This document shows positions 1-8,482 of a stretch of DNA of 64,000 bases, one piece after another; positions within the stretch are counted from its first letter, which is position 1, and every line of letters begins with the position of its first letter. This stretch comes from ATM1 sp003577165 (GTDB lineage Bacteria > Armatimonadota > Fimbriimonadia > Fimbriimonadales > ATM1), in the NCBI GenBank assembly GCA_030263715.1, contig SZPM01000006.1:73951-137950 (forward strand), written 5' to 3'. The translations under genes and the position numbers were made by a program. The notes below the pieces were generated by a model. That model was not told where the DNA came from. It did no database searches and saw nothing but the letters and a program-made list of their open reading frames with translations.

Positions 1-1464
1 GTCCGGGACGTGAGCGATTTGCGTCTTCGGGACTTCGAGGTAGTAACCGAAGACGGAGTTGTATCCGACTTTCAGACGTTCGATTCCGGTCGCCGTCCGC
101 TCCTTTCCTTCGAGTTGAGCGATGTAAGTCTTGCCCTCACGCGAGAGTGCGCGGAGTTCGTCGAGTTCCTGCGAGTACCCCTGCCGAATGATCCCCCCCT
201 CGCGAACGGTCATCGGCGGATCGTCCACGATGGCTCTCTTCAGGAGGTCCGTGAGTTCCTCTTCGGCGGAGATGTTCTCGATCGCCTTCTTCGCCGATCC
301 GCTTGCGCACTCGCTCGCCTTGGCGACGAGTTCCGGGACAGTTTCCAGCGAAGAGCGGAGCGCAACGAGGTCCCTCGGGTTGGCGACCGCCGTCGCGCAT
401 CTTCCTACGAGCCTCTGAATGTCATAGAGTCTTGCGAGAAGGTCTCGAACGGAGTCCCTTTGCAAAGCGGAGCGAAGAAAACCCTCCACTGCGTCGAGGC
501 GGTCGTTGATGGCGGCTTCGTCGAGCAGCGGCTCTTCGATCCAGCGCTTGAGAAGACGCGAGCCCATTCCCGTCTTCGTGTGATCGAGCGTTTCCAAGAG
601 CGTCATCCTGCTCCCGCCGTCGAAGATGTTGGACGTGAGTTCCAAACTTCGCAGCGTGGCCGCGTCCATCCTCATTCGGTCGCCGAGAGAGTAGGTGACG
701 ACGTGATCGATGTGGCTTGCGTCGAGTTCATTCTCGTCGAGGTAATCGAGAATCGTCCCTGCGGCCATGGTCGCAGCGTCGAGTGTTTCGAGTCCGAATG
801 GCGCAAGTGACTGTGTCCCAAACTGTCGCAGCAGCCTCTCTTTGGCTTCCCTCGGTCTGAGTCCCTTTCGCCTCGTGACGATCGCCTGCGTGATCTTGGA
901 CAGGAACTCGTACAATTCTTCCGCTTCTTCGGGCAGTAGGCACTCTGCGGGATTCAGGCGCACAACTTCGTTTAGGCTCTTTTCGGCCGCGTCCTCTCCG
1001 TCGACTTGAGTTACCAAGAACTCGCCTGTCGAGAGATCGAGGAATCCGATCCCGGCGCCACCCTCCGCCGGCGCGATCGACGCGAGGAAGTTATTCGATC
1101 GCTCGGAGAGCATGCTTTCTTCCAGCACCGTGCCGGGCGTGATGACTCTCGTAACTTCCCTCCGCACGAGCCCTTTCGCCTTCTTCGGATCTTCGACCTG
1201 ATCGCAGAGCGCAACCTTGAATCCTTGTCGGATCAGTTGCGCGAGGTACTTCTCAACCGAGTGAAAGGGAACTCCCGCCATCGGGATGCGTCCGTTCGGC
1301 CCGTCCTCCCGGCCGGTGAGAGTGATGGACAGGGCGCGAGCCGCGGTTTCCGCATCCTCTCCGTAGAACTCGTAGAAGTCTCCGACTCGCATCGCCAGGA
1401 GGACTCCAGGATGCCGCTCCTTCGTGGCGAAATATTGCCGGAGCATCGGCGTGTGCGGCTTCAC
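1..1464 (-). CDS. mutS: DNA mismatch repair protein MutS (N-terminal part, 3' end outside window)
   Basis: The minus-strand reading frame stays open to the left edge, so only about 488 N-terminal residues are present. It opens with VKPHTPMLRQYF and then GDFYEFYGEDA, the mismatch-wedge motif (Phe-x-Glu) of MutS domain I. Connector, core and clamp regions follow, with stretches such as MGSRLLKRWIEEPLLD and KVGYNSVFGYYLEV that are typical of the family. The Walker ATPase half lies beyond the window. I chose the GTG at 1464 because it keeps the conserved T-P-M segment; an ATG at 1446 would cut it off. MutS recognises mispairs and starts methyl-independent or MutL-dependent repair. No mutL is seen here. 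Confidence 0.93.
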   Translation of the reverse strand, partial: MKPHTPMLRQYFATKERHPGVLLAMRVGDFYEFYGEDAETAARALSITLTGREDGPNGRIPMAGVPFHSVEKYLAQLIRQGFKVALCDQVEDPKKAKGLVRREVTRVITPGTVLEESMLSERSNNFLASIAPAEGGAGIGFLDLSTGEFLVTQVDGEDAAEKSLNEVVRLNPAECLLPEEAEELYEFLSKITQAIVTRRKGLRPREAKERLLRQFGTQSLAPFGLETLDAATMAAGTILDYLDENELDASHIDHVVTYSLGDRMRMDAATLRSLELTSNIFDGGSRMTLLETLDHTKTGMGSRLLKRWIEEPLLDEAAINDRLDAVEGFLRSALQRDSVRDLLARLYDIQRLVGRCATAVANPRDLVALRSSLETVPELVAKASECASGSAKKAIENISAEEELTDLLKRAIVDDPPMTVREGGIIRQGYSQELDELRALSREGKTYIAQLEGKERTATGIERLKVGYNSVFGYYLEVPKTQIAHVPD

Positions 1465-1535
1465 GGTCCCGGAGTATGGCCGGGACCCGACGGCAAGTCA
1501 AGCCGAGCCGAGTCTACAATGGAAGGGCTCACACC

Positions 1536-1907
1536 ATGAACCTGCTCCTCTACTGGATGATCTCGGCCGTGAGCCTTGCGGCGGCCGTCTACGTTGCAGG
1601 CCGACTCGGCTTCGACGCAGCCCTCGACCCGAAGAACCCCTGGCCCATGTTCCTCGGGGTAGCGTTGCTTGGATTAGTGAATGCGACCGTCGGCGTCGTG
1701 GCGAAACTGATCACAGCCCCGCTGAACTGTCTCACGTTCGGCATCGCTTGGCTTGTGATCAACGCCGCGCTCTTCCTTTGGGTCGGTCAATTGAAGATCG
1801 GGTTCTTCGTCGGTGACTTCTGGGCGGCGCTCTTCTGCAGCGTGGTGATGGGGGTGATCCTGGGCTTCTTGCGTCGATTTGCGGTGAAGGGTGAAAAGAC
1901 CGCATAA
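1536..1907 (+). CDS. Phage holin family 4-TM membrane protein
   Basis: A 123-residue protein with four hydrophobic segments (about residues 3-20, 34-58, 64-82 and 87-109) and little else, matching the short PF04020-type 'phage holin superfamily IV' membrane proteins found in many non-phage genomes. The ATG at 1536 follows GGAAGGG at 1521-1527, and a TACAAT -10-like hexamer lies at 1514-1519. The stop overlaps the start of yvcK by 17 bases, so the two are probably co-transcribed. Its function is unknown; no other phage gene is nearby, so a lytic role is unlikely. Confidence 0.75.
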   Translation: MNLLLYWMISAVSLAAAVYVAGRLGFDAALDPKNPWPMFLGVALLGLVNATVGVVAKLITAPLNCLTFGIAWLVINAALFLWVGQLKIGFFVGDFWAALFCSVVMGVILGFLRRFAVKGEKTA

Positions 1908-3195
1908 GATCAAGAGGTGGCTTTCGAGCGCAGCGGCATTTCGCCGCGCGCTCTACACCGTGCTCGCGGGCGTTGCGATGTTCCTTGTGGGCGTCGCGCT
2001 CTCTTTCGACCTGCTGTTGAAGCCGATCTTGGCCGGCATCGGCAACCTTGTGAATGGGCTGCTTTCCGTGTTCGTGGAGGCTTCGCAGGTGCCGGTCGCG
2101 AAGCACTATCTCTCCGGGGCGCTCCTGATTCTCGGCGGATACGTGGTGTTCGTCGGGCTCAAAAACCTCATGCGCGAGATTATGAGGACTCTCAATCCGA
2201 ACTATCAGGGAAAGATCGTCGGAACGATATTGAAACTTCACGCGCTCTCGGCGGGACCGAGCGTCGTGGCGATCGGGGGGGGCACTGGTCTCTCGACGCT
2301 TTTGCGAGGTCTTAAGCAGCGAACGAACCGCATCACAGCCGTCGTGACGGTCACGGATGACGGCGGCTCGAGCGGGAAACTGATCGAAGACAAGGGCATC
2401 CTGCCTCCTGGCGACATCAGAAACTGCCTCGTCGCGCTCGCAGACGCAGAGAAGACGATGACCGACCTCTTCCAGCACCGCTTTGAAGGCGCGTCCGGCT
2501 CGCTGAGCGGACACAGCACGGGCAACCTGCTCATCGCGGCGATGGTTGATCTCACAGGCGATTTCGACAAAGCCGTGGAGGAGATCGGAAAGGTCCTCGC
2601 GATTCGCGGCAAAGCGCTCCCGGCGACCCTCGAATCCGTTCGGCTTCGCGCCGAAATGGAAGACGGCTCGATCCTGTGCGGCGAAACGGCCATCGCTCAA
2701 TCTCGCTTGAGAGTCAGGCGAATCTACTTGGATCCTCCCAACGTCCAGGCTTACGCTCCCGTTCTCGATGCGATCGCGGAAGCAGACATCATCGTCGTCG
2801 GCCCAGGATCAGTTTTCACCAGCGTGATCCCGCCCCTCCTCGTGCCCGGAATCGCAGAGGCGATTGCGGATTCGCCCGCAACAAAAGTTTACGTTTGCAA
2901 TGTCATGACCCAGCCGGGAGAGAGCGACCAGTTCTCAGCCAGCGATCACGTGCACGCGATCGAAGCGAACGTTAAGCGGAGGGTTTTCGATTACGTTCTG
3001 ATCAACAAAGCGATGCCGACGCAATACCTGCTGAAGCGATACGCCGAAGTTGGACAGGAGTTTGTCGAACCGGATTCGGATCGAATTCGGGCAATGGGCC
3101 TGCGGCCGGTTGCGGGCAACCTCATTTCGGAAACCGACGTCGTGCGGCATGATCCACTGAGAATCGCTGACGCGATCATGAGGATGGTCGGCTGA
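1891..3195 (+). CDS. yvcK: YvcK/CofD-like protein with two N-terminal membrane helices
   Basis: A 434-residue member of the YvcK (gluconeogenesis factor, UDP-GlcNAc-binding) family. From about residue 126 the conserved core is visible: VVAIGGGTGLSTLLRGLK, TDDGGSSGKL, GDIRNCLVALA, LSGHSTGNLL, GPGSVFTSVIPPLL and NVMTQPGESDQF. Before the core are two hydrophobic segments (about 17-41 and 66-90), which would tether the soluble domain to the membrane. Bacillus YvcK lacks this extension, while some other phyla have it. The start is GTG at 1891 inside the upstream gene, preceded by GGTGAAGG. YvcK proteins link cell-envelope precursor status to growth on gluconeogenic carbon. The stop overlaps gmk (TGATG). 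Confidence 0.9.
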   Translation: MKRPHKIKRWLSSAAAFRRALYTVLAGVAMFLVGVALSFDLLLKPILAGIGNLVNGLLSVFVEASQVPVAKHYLSGALLILGGYVVFVGLKNLMREIMRTLNPNYQGKIVGTILKLHALSAGPSVVAIGGGTGLSTLLRGLKQRTNRITAVVTVTDDGGSSGKLIEDKGILPPGDIRNCLVALADAEKTMTDLFQHRFEGASGSLSGHSTGNLLIAAMVDLTGDFDKAVEEIGKVLAIRGKALPATLESVRLRAEMEDGSILCGETAIAQSRLRVRRIYLDPPNVQAYAPVLDAIAEADIIVVGPGSVFTSVIPPLLVPGIAEAIADSPATKVYVCNVMTQPGESDQFSASDHVHAIEANVKRRVFDYVLINKAMPTQYLLKRYAEVGQEFVEPDSDRIRAMGLRPVAGNLISETDVVRHDPLRIADAIMRMVG

Positions 3196-3755
3196 TGGCC
3201 GGAAAACTCGTCATCCTCTCCGGCCCGAGCGGCAGCGGGAAGGACACCGTCCTCAACGCATGGAAGTCCCTGCGGCCGGACGTGGCGCGCGTGCTGACAT
3301 TTACGACCCGCGAACCGAGAAGCGGTGAGGTGGACGGAGTGCATTATCAGTTCGTCACGGACGACGAATTTCAGGAGATGGTGGAGCGGGGCGAGTTCCT
3401 GGAGCATAAAGACGTGCACGGAGATCGCTACGGAAGCCCTCGATCCGACGTCGAAAGGCTCCTGGCCCAGGGCAAGACGGTCGTGCTGCAAATCGATGTT
3501 CAGGGCGCGATGGATGTCGTGAACGTCATGCCGGAAGCGATCACCGTGTTCCTGCTCCCACCAAGCCTGGAGGAACTCGAACGAAGGCTTCGCGCTCGCG
3601 GCACTGAAACGGCGGAATCGCTGAGAACGAGGCTGGAAAACGCCAAGCGTGAAATGGCTTTCGTGTCGCAATACAAAGTGCAGATCGTCAACGATGTCGT
3701 GGAGGAAGCGGTGCGCGAACTCGACGAGGCGGTCTTTGGGGAAGTCGCCGCATGA
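3195..3755 (+). CDS. gmk: Guanylate kinase
   Basis: The 186-residue length is normal for GMP kinase, which converts GMP and ATP to GDP and ADP in the cytoplasm. The P-loop GPSGSGKDTV lies at about residues 9-18. The GMP-binding part shows TFTTREPRSGEVDGVHY and GEFLEHKDVHGDRYG, and QIDVQGAMDV follows at about 98-107. It starts at the ATG inside the yvcK stop (TGATG at 3193-3197) and its own stop overlaps coaBC by four bases, so the three genes are translationally coupled. Confidence 0.96.
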   Translation: MAGKLVILSGPSGSGKDTVLNAWKSLRPDVARVLTFTTREPRSGEVDGVHYQFVTDDEFQEMVERGEFLEHKDVHGDRYGSPRSDVERLLAQGKTVVLQIDVQGAMDVVNVMPEAITVFLLPPSLEELERRLRARGTETAESLRTRLENAKREMAFVSQYKVQIVNDVVEEAVRELDEAVFGEVAA

Positions 3756-4951
3756 AGGGCGTCGTCGTCATGGGAGTTACGGGAAGCGTGGCCGCGTACC
3801 GCGCGGCGGACGTCGCTCGCGATCTGATGCGTGCCGGCTTCGAGGTTCGCGTGTGCCTGTCTCGCGGGGCTGCGGAGTTTGTGACAGCGACCCTTTTCGA
3901 GGCCCTCACCGGAAATCCAGCTCTCACGGACGCCTTCGACGAACCCAAGCCCGGGAGAATGGCGCACATAGACTGGGCGAGGGACGCCGATGTTCTCCTC
4001 GTCTGCCCCGCAAGCGCGAATGCGCTGGCCCGACTTGCGGCTGGCCGAAGCGAAGACATGTTTTCCACGATCGCCGTCGCCTCCACCGCCCCGCTCGTCG
4101 TTGCGCCCGCGATGAATCCCGAGATGTTCTCGCACGAAGCGACGCAGCAGAACCTTAAGGCTCTAAGAGATCGGGGCGCGATCGTCGTCGAGCCGACCGA
4201 AGGCGATGTGGCCTGCGGCGAGCACGGTCAGGGAAAACTCGCGCCGACACAAGTCATCGTCGAGGCGACGCTTCAAGCGGCGATGCGCTCGGACCTCTAT
4301 CGCGGGACCCGTGTCGTGGTGACCGCGGGGCCGACTGCCGAGCCGCTGGATCCGGTTCGAATTCTCACGAACCGTTCGAGCGGAAAGATGGGATACGCCA
4401 TCGCCAGAGCCGCCATTCAGATGGGGGCCGAGGTCGTGCTGATCACGGGTCCGACCTGCCTCACGCCCCCACCCAGAGCCGACACCCGGAGAGTGGAGAC
4501 CGCCTCCGAGATGCTGACGAGCGCGCTCAACGCTTGCCAAAACGCCGATCTCTTCGTCGCGGCGGCCGCGGTCGCGGACTTCACGCCGAAGGAGCCTCGG
4601 TCCGACAAGATCCGGCGCGACGGAGATCTGACGGTCGAACTCGCGCCGACACAGGACATCGTGGCAACCGTGGCAGAGAAGTTCCCCGAACTTGTCGTCT
4701 GCGGATTCGCCGCCGAAGTGAGCGAGGTCGAAGCGGCCGCTCGAGCGAAGTTGGAGAAGAAGGGGCTTTCCGCCATCGCCGCAAACGACGTGTCGAGATC
4801 GGACATCGGATTCGATTCGGACGACAATGAGGTCACCGTCCTCTTTCGAGACGGCTCCAAGATCGAGATTCCGCGCTCCTCGAAACTCGTCGTCGCGATG
4901 AGGCTGCTCGAAGCCTTGCGCCCGCTGATGGCCCCCCCTGGAAAGAACTAA
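3752..4951 (+). CDS. coaBC: Bifunctional phosphopantothenoylcysteine decarboxylase / phosphopantothenate-cysteine ligase
   Basis: A 399-residue fusion with the CoaC flavoprotein in residues 1 to about 180 and the CoaB ligase in about 185-395; it performs two consecutive steps of coenzyme A synthesis. CoaC motifs: GVTGSVAAYRAADVARDL at the N-terminus, PAMNPEMF (the family's Pro-x-Met-Asn motif) and ACGEHGQGKLAP with the substrate-clamp cysteine. CoaB motifs: TAGPTAEPLDPVR, TNRSSGKMGYAIA and the DKIRR lysine region. The ATGA overlap with gmk places it in the same operon. In many bacteria rpoZ sits between these two genes, and here it is absent. The stop overlaps the convergent gene by four bases. 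Confidence 0.96.
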   Translation: MKGVVVMGVTGSVAAYRAADVARDLMRAGFEVRVCLSRGAAEFVTATLFEALTGNPALTDAFDEPKPGRMAHIDWARDADVLLVCPASANALARLAAGRSEDMFSTIAVASTAPLVVAPAMNPEMFSHEATQQNLKALRDRGAIVVEPTEGDVACGEHGQGKLAPTQVIVEATLQAAMRSDLYRGTRVVVTAGPTAEPLDPVRILTNRSSGKMGYAIARAAIQMGAEVVLITGPTCLTPPPRADTRRVETASEMLTSALNACQNADLFVAAAAVADFTPKEPRSDKIRRDGDLTVELAPTQDIVATVAEKFPELVVCGFAAEVSEVEAAARAKLEKKGLSAIAANDVSRSDIGFDSDDNEVTVLFRDGSKIEIPRSSKLVVAMRLLEALRPLMAPPGKN

Positions 4952-5976
4952 GGGCGCAGGTCGACGCAAACCGGCAAGTGGTCGGACGCGAGCGACCCCT
5001 CCTGCCGGCCACCCTCCAATCGCCTCGCCTCTGCTCCCCGAAGCGCATCCGCGCCCGCGTACACGAACGGCCGCCCTATCACCGCATCTTTGAGCGAGTG
5101 ACTGATCAGAATCTGGTCGAACAGAGCCTGCGTGACGTTGACGTCATCCGGAAACCGGTACTTCACGCCTTGAAGTCGGTTGTTGTCCCACCTCGCCCCG
5201 TAGACGACGGGTTGCATCGGCCTTCCGCGGAACCGCGCGTGGAGTTCGAGTGAGACGCACTCCCGCTTCGCGAGGTCTTCTGCCAGGTTAATGAAGAGGC
5301 GGCCCGGGCGCTCCTCCATCTCGCCCTTCGCATTCGGGTCGCCCGTCTCCAGAATGTTCACGCTGCGGTCGTCGGGATAGTCGTTGAAGTCGCCCAATAC
5401 GACAATCCGTTCGTCCTTGGACTTCTCCAAGCGACTCGCGAGCAGGGCGCAAGCCTTGATGCGCTGAGGATCGGTTTCAATCCTTCCACCGCGCCGGCTC
5501 TTCATATGCACGACGTAGAAGACGATGTCGTTTCCGCTCGGCGGTCGCACCACAACCCGAAGCACGTCGCGCTTTCCGGGAAACGCGTCGTCGAGGGACG
5601 AGTCCGGAAAGACCATCGAGCGAGATAGCACTTTCGAAGGCAGGCGAACGGCGAGCGCAAGTTCTTGAAGTTCGGAAGGATCGTTCAACATCGCAATCTG
5701 CCACTCCCTCCCGAACACTCGCCGCATCGCCTTCAGGCTTTCCGCTTCCTGGACCGCCACGATGTCCGCCTTCAGGTTCGCAAGAACCGACCGAAGGTTC
5801 GCCACTCGTTCCGGCGTCATTCCCTCGCCCATCCAGGCGATGTTGTAAGTCGCGATTCTCAGGCCCGACTGCTTTTCTGGGATGACGACGGGCCGCTCGA
5901 ATCCGAACTTGATTAGAAGGAACGTCGCTGCTGCGACGATCAAGATGACAAGGAACGAGCCGACCGTCCTTCTCAA
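4948..5976 (-). CDS. Membrane-anchored endonuclease/exonuclease/phosphatase (EEP) family protein
   Basis: About 342 residues. An N-terminal hydrophobic segment (residues ~5-23, LVILIVAAATFLLIKFGF) is followed by an EEP fold: IATYNIAWMGEGM, VAVQEAE (metal-binding Glu), HMKSRRGG, VLGDFNDYPDD (catalytic Asp and Asn) and the terminal SDHLPVCVD with the catalytic Asp-His. The substrate (nucleic acid or phosphoester) cannot be told from sequence. The frame extends further upstream inside the neighbouring methyltransferase gene, but the TTG at 5976, just beyond that gene's stop, is preceded by GGAGG and gives a sensible signal anchor, so I chose it. It is probably exported, facing outside the cytoplasm. 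Confidence 0.8.
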   Translation of the reverse strand: MRRTVGSFLVILIVAAATFLLIKFGFERPVVIPEKQSGLRIATYNIAWMGEGMTPERVANLRSVLANLKADIVAVQEAESLKAMRRVFGREWQIAMLNDPSELQELALAVRLPSKVLSRSMVFPDSSLDDAFPGKRDVLRVVVRPPSGNDIVFYVVHMKSRRGGRIETDPQRIKACALLASRLEKSKDERIVVLGDFNDYPDDRSVNILETGDPNAKGEMEERPGRLFINLAEDLAKRECVSLELHARFRGRPMQPVVYGARWDNNRLQGVKYRFPDDVNVTQALFDQILISHSLKDAVIGRPFVYAGADALRGAEARRLEGGRQEGSLASDHLPVCVDLRP

Positions 5977-5977
5977 T

Positions 5978-6853
5978 TCAGTGCATCGCCTCCGTTGTGC
6001 GGTCGCCGCTTCGCAAGTCGCGAGACAGCGCTTCGATGTGCTCCGGTCGAGTTCCGCAACACCCGCCAACGATGTCCGCACCAATTTCCACGAGTCGGCG
6101 GCAGTGGAGAACGAACTCACGGACGGGTAAGTCGGAATCGAATCGCCAACCGCTCTGTTCGTCGGGCAGGCCGTTGTTAGAGTAGGCGCCGATCCTGGTT
6201 CGAACCGCGCCGCGCAGAACTCTCAGAGCCGACTCGATGACCTCCGGGGGGGCGCAGTTCACAAGGATCGCCGCCACTCCCAGTGATTCGATACTCTTCG
6301 CTACGTCGGCGAGCGACTCGCCGCTCAACAGCCGCGCGGGATCGGCATTTGAAGGATTGAGGCTCACCCACACGGGCAAGCCCGTGTCGACCGCAGCGCG
6401 AGTGGCCGCCTCTGCTTCGCGGCCGTTGTTCATCGTCTCGACCAGCAGCAGATCGCATCCGGCGTCCGCCAAATGCGACGCGATTCCATGGAATTCACGC
6501 CCGAAGTCATTCGGAGACAAGTCCGGGCGGTAGCAGTCTTCGAGCGGCGAGATCGAGCCCGCGACTTTCACGGCGCCTGAACTCATTGACGCGGCGGTGC
6601 GAGCGAGTTCAACGGAGAGCCTCGTCAGGCGCATCGCTTGCTCGCCCAATTGCGCCTTTTCCAGCGACCTTCGGTGGGTTCGGAAACTGTTTGTGGTCAA
6701 CACGTCGGCTCCCGCCGTTACGTAGTCCTGGTGGATTTTCACAACTTCGTCCGGCGCCTCGATGAGCGCGCGCGCAGACCACAAAGGAAGGCTCGTGTCG
6801 AGCCCACGCCGCTGCAGTTCCGTACCCATCGCGCCGTCGAGAACGACTGGCAT
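5978..6853 (-). CDS. Homocysteine S-methyltransferase family protein
   Basis: A 291-residue Pfam S-methyl_trans type protein. The N-terminus LDGAMGTELQRRG and the zinc-binding signature GGCCGTRPEHI near residue 270 are clear, along with the third zinc cysteine in the LVNCAPPEV stretch (about residue 205). It should transfer a methyl group from a donor (S-methylmethionine, betaine or methylcob(III)alamin in a partner) to homocysteine. It lacks the MetH folate, cobalamin and SAM modules and has the length of stand-alone MmuM/BHMT-like enzymes. Upstream, TATCCC sits six bases before the ATG. It is followed at once by the EEP gene. Confidence 0.88.
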   Translation of the reverse strand: MPVVLDGAMGTELQRRGLDTSLPLWSARALIEAPDEVVKIHQDYVTAGADVLTTNSFRTHRRSLEKAQLGEQAMRLTRLSVELARTAASMSSGAVKVAGSISPLEDCYRPDLSPNDFGREFHGIASHLADAGCDLLLVETMNNGREAEAATRAAVDTGLPVWVSLNPSNADPARLLSGESLADVAKSIESLGVAAILVNCAPPEVIESALRVLRGAVRTRIGAYSNNGLPDEQSGWRFDSDLPVREFVLHCRRLVEIGADIVGGCCGTRPEHIEALSRDLRSGDRTTEAMH

Positions 6854-6909
6854 GGCTTAGGGATACCCTGTAGGCGGGCTTGTGTGTGGGAGGATTGGGT
6901 CGAGGAGCG

Positions 6910-7248
6910 CTACCCTACGTCTTCGAGATGGCCGTACTTTCTTCTCTCGCCTGCGTAGGCGATCGCGGCGGAACGAACCTGGTGGTTTCTGGCGACCTCA
7001 GCGAAGGCCTCGCACGCCTTCTTGTCGATGAGCGCGAACAGTGATTCTTCGGCGCCCTGGATCTGCTCAAGCACGGCTTGAGCATCCGGCAGGTTCTCGC
7101 ACGCCTCCAACTGTGTCAAGAGTTGGTCGCGTCGTCTGAGCAGTTGCCCGGCGGTCTGCCAATCGTCGTCACGGATCGAAGCGTGCGCTGCGAGCGTGAC
7201 CGCCATCAGTTTCTCCGCAAGCACGCATGCGTTTCGCTCATGCTGCAT
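6910..7248 (-). CDS. FliT-like small helical protein downstream of fliS
   Basis: A 112-residue, fully helical, charged protein with no signal peptide, whose start overlaps the end of fliS by 11 bases. The repeating LLRRRDQLLTQLEAC pattern and length resemble FliT-type flagellar export chaperones, which often follow fliS. Sequence similarity in this family is weak, so the assignment rests mainly on position. If correct, it would hold a late flagellar substrate such as the filament cap FliD in the cytoplasm. Confidence 0.5.
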   Translation of the reverse strand: MQHERNACVLAEKLMAVTLAAHASIRDDDWQTAGQLLRRRDQLLTQLEACENLPDAQAVLEQIQGAEESLFALIDKKACEAFAEVARNHQVRSAAIAYAGERRKYGHLEDVG

Positions 7249-7642
7249 GTTTCGCCTCCTGCGGGGGCCTTTCGTTGAGTTCCGCCCACGCGCCCCTCAG
7301 TTCGCTGAGCACTCGGATGCAGCGTCGCACTGGCGCTGGATCGTCGTCGATATTCGCGGTAACGAGTTCGTTCAGGCAGTACGCGTAGAGGCCGAACAGA
7401 TTCTTCGCAATCTCCCCTCCGCCGTCCATGTCGAGGCTTCCCGACAGTTCGGTGAGAATCTTTTGGGCACGGAGCAACTGCTCGTGCTGCCTCTGGAGGT
7501 TCCCCCCCTCCATCGCGGCTGCGGCTGCCTCGCAGGCTCGAAGCGCACCGTCATAGAGCATCACGACGAGTTGTATGGGGGAAGCGCTGTTGACGCTCTG
7601 CCGGCGATACTCACTGATGCCCTTGGCGCGAAATTCGGTCAC
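7238..7642 (-). CDS. fliS: Flagellar export chaperone FliS
   Basis: At 134 residues it has the FliS length and the typical N-terminus: YRRQSVNSASPIQLVVMLYDGALRACEAA (tyrosine-rich start, then the helix that contacts flagellin), followed by about five helices including GEIAKNLFGLYAYC. FliS binds the C-terminus of flagellin and prevents early polymerisation. It starts at GTG 7642 with GGAGG upstream; a GATAAT -10-like hexamer lies at 7691-7696 on the minus strand, suggesting its own promoter. No other flagellar gene lies in the window, so fliS and its partner stand apart from the main flagellar clusters. Confidence 0.9.
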   Translation of the reverse strand: MTEFRAKGISEYRRQSVNSASPIQLVVMLYDGALRACEAAAAAMEGGNLQRQHEQLLRAQKILTELSGSLDMDGGGEIAKNLFGLYAYCLNELVTANIDDDPAPVRRCIRVLSELRGAWAELNERPPQEAKHAA

Positions 7643-7732
7643 TCGAAACGAACCCTCCAGGCGCCGCAGGATGACTCCGGCCCCAGAGAGATTATCGGCG
7701 TGGGCGGCCCCCGGTCTCAGCGGGACCCGGGC

Positions 7733-8482
7733 CTAGGCTTCGGCATACTCCGGTTCCGGCGGCGGGAGCGAGGCCAGCACGTCGCGGGCATCGAGGCGTT
7801 CGGTCACGGGCTCGTCCGCCACCAGGTGGCCGTCCCGGAACCGGATCACCCTCGTGCAGTGCTGGACGACATCCGGCTCGTGGGTCACCAGCACGACGGT
7901 TCGGCCCTCGCGGTTGAGTTCCTGGAACAGGGCCAGGATCTCCTCGCCCGTGCGAGTGTCGAGGTTGCCCGTCGGCTCGTCTGCGAGGATGATGACCGGG
8001 TCGTTGACGATGGCTCGTGCGATGGCGACCCTCTGCTGCTGTCCGCCGGACAACTCGTTCGGCCGGTGATCCATTCGCTGCTGCAGCCCGACGCGCTCGA
8101 GCGCCTTGGCGGCCTTCTCCCGCCGGCTGCCAGTCCCTCCGTAGACCAACGGAAGCTCGACGTTCTGAAGCGCGGTGGTGCGCGGCAAGAGATTGTACGA
8201 TTGGAAGATGAAACCGATCATGCGATTGCGAATCACCGCGAGTTCTGCATCCGAGAGTTCGGAGACGGAACGGCCTTGCAGGAAGTACTCGCCCCGTGTC
8301 GGCCTGTCGAGGCACCCGAGCAGATTCATGAACGTGGACTTTCCAGAACCCGATGGTCCCGTGACAGCCACGAATTCGCCGGGCATGATGTCGAGGCTCA
8401 CGTCACGCAGCGCGTGAACCACGACCTTTCCCATGTCGTAGTCCTTGGAAAGGTGTCGCACCGAGATGACGGGCTCGCTCAC
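7733..8482 (-). CDS. LolD/MacB-type ABC transporter ATP-binding protein
   Basis: A 249-residue nucleotide-binding domain of the LolD/MacB/FtsE class: Walker A GPSGSGKST (about 42-50), Q-loop FQSYNLLPRT, signature LSGGQQQR, Walker B VIILADEPTG and switch histidine LVTHEPD. The class energises extrusion of lipoproteins, peptides or drugs through a FtsX-like permease. It starts with an ATGA overlap with the TolC-like gene, so the two are coupled. The expected permease and membrane-fusion protein are not next to it. Confidence 0.88.
   Translation of the reverse strand: MSEPVISVRHLSKDYDMGKVVVHALRDVSLDIMPGEFVAVTGPSGSGKSTFMNLLGCLDRPTRGEYFLQGRSVSELSDAELAVIRNRMIGFIFQSYNLLPRTTALQNVELPLVYGGTGSRREKAAKALERVGLQQRMDHRPNELSGGQQQRVAIARAIVNDPVIILADEPTGNLDTRTGEEILALFQELNREGRTVVLVTHEPDVVQHCTRVIRFRDGHLVADEPVTERLDARDVLASLPPPEPEYAEA

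Noticed and set aside
1536..1907. Prophage holin
   Set aside because: No other phage gene nearby; this family is common as a chromosomal membrane protein.
6846..6858. AGGGTATCCCT palindrome as an operator of the homocysteine methyltransferase gene
   Set aside because: Too short and overlaps a -10-like hexamer; likely chance.
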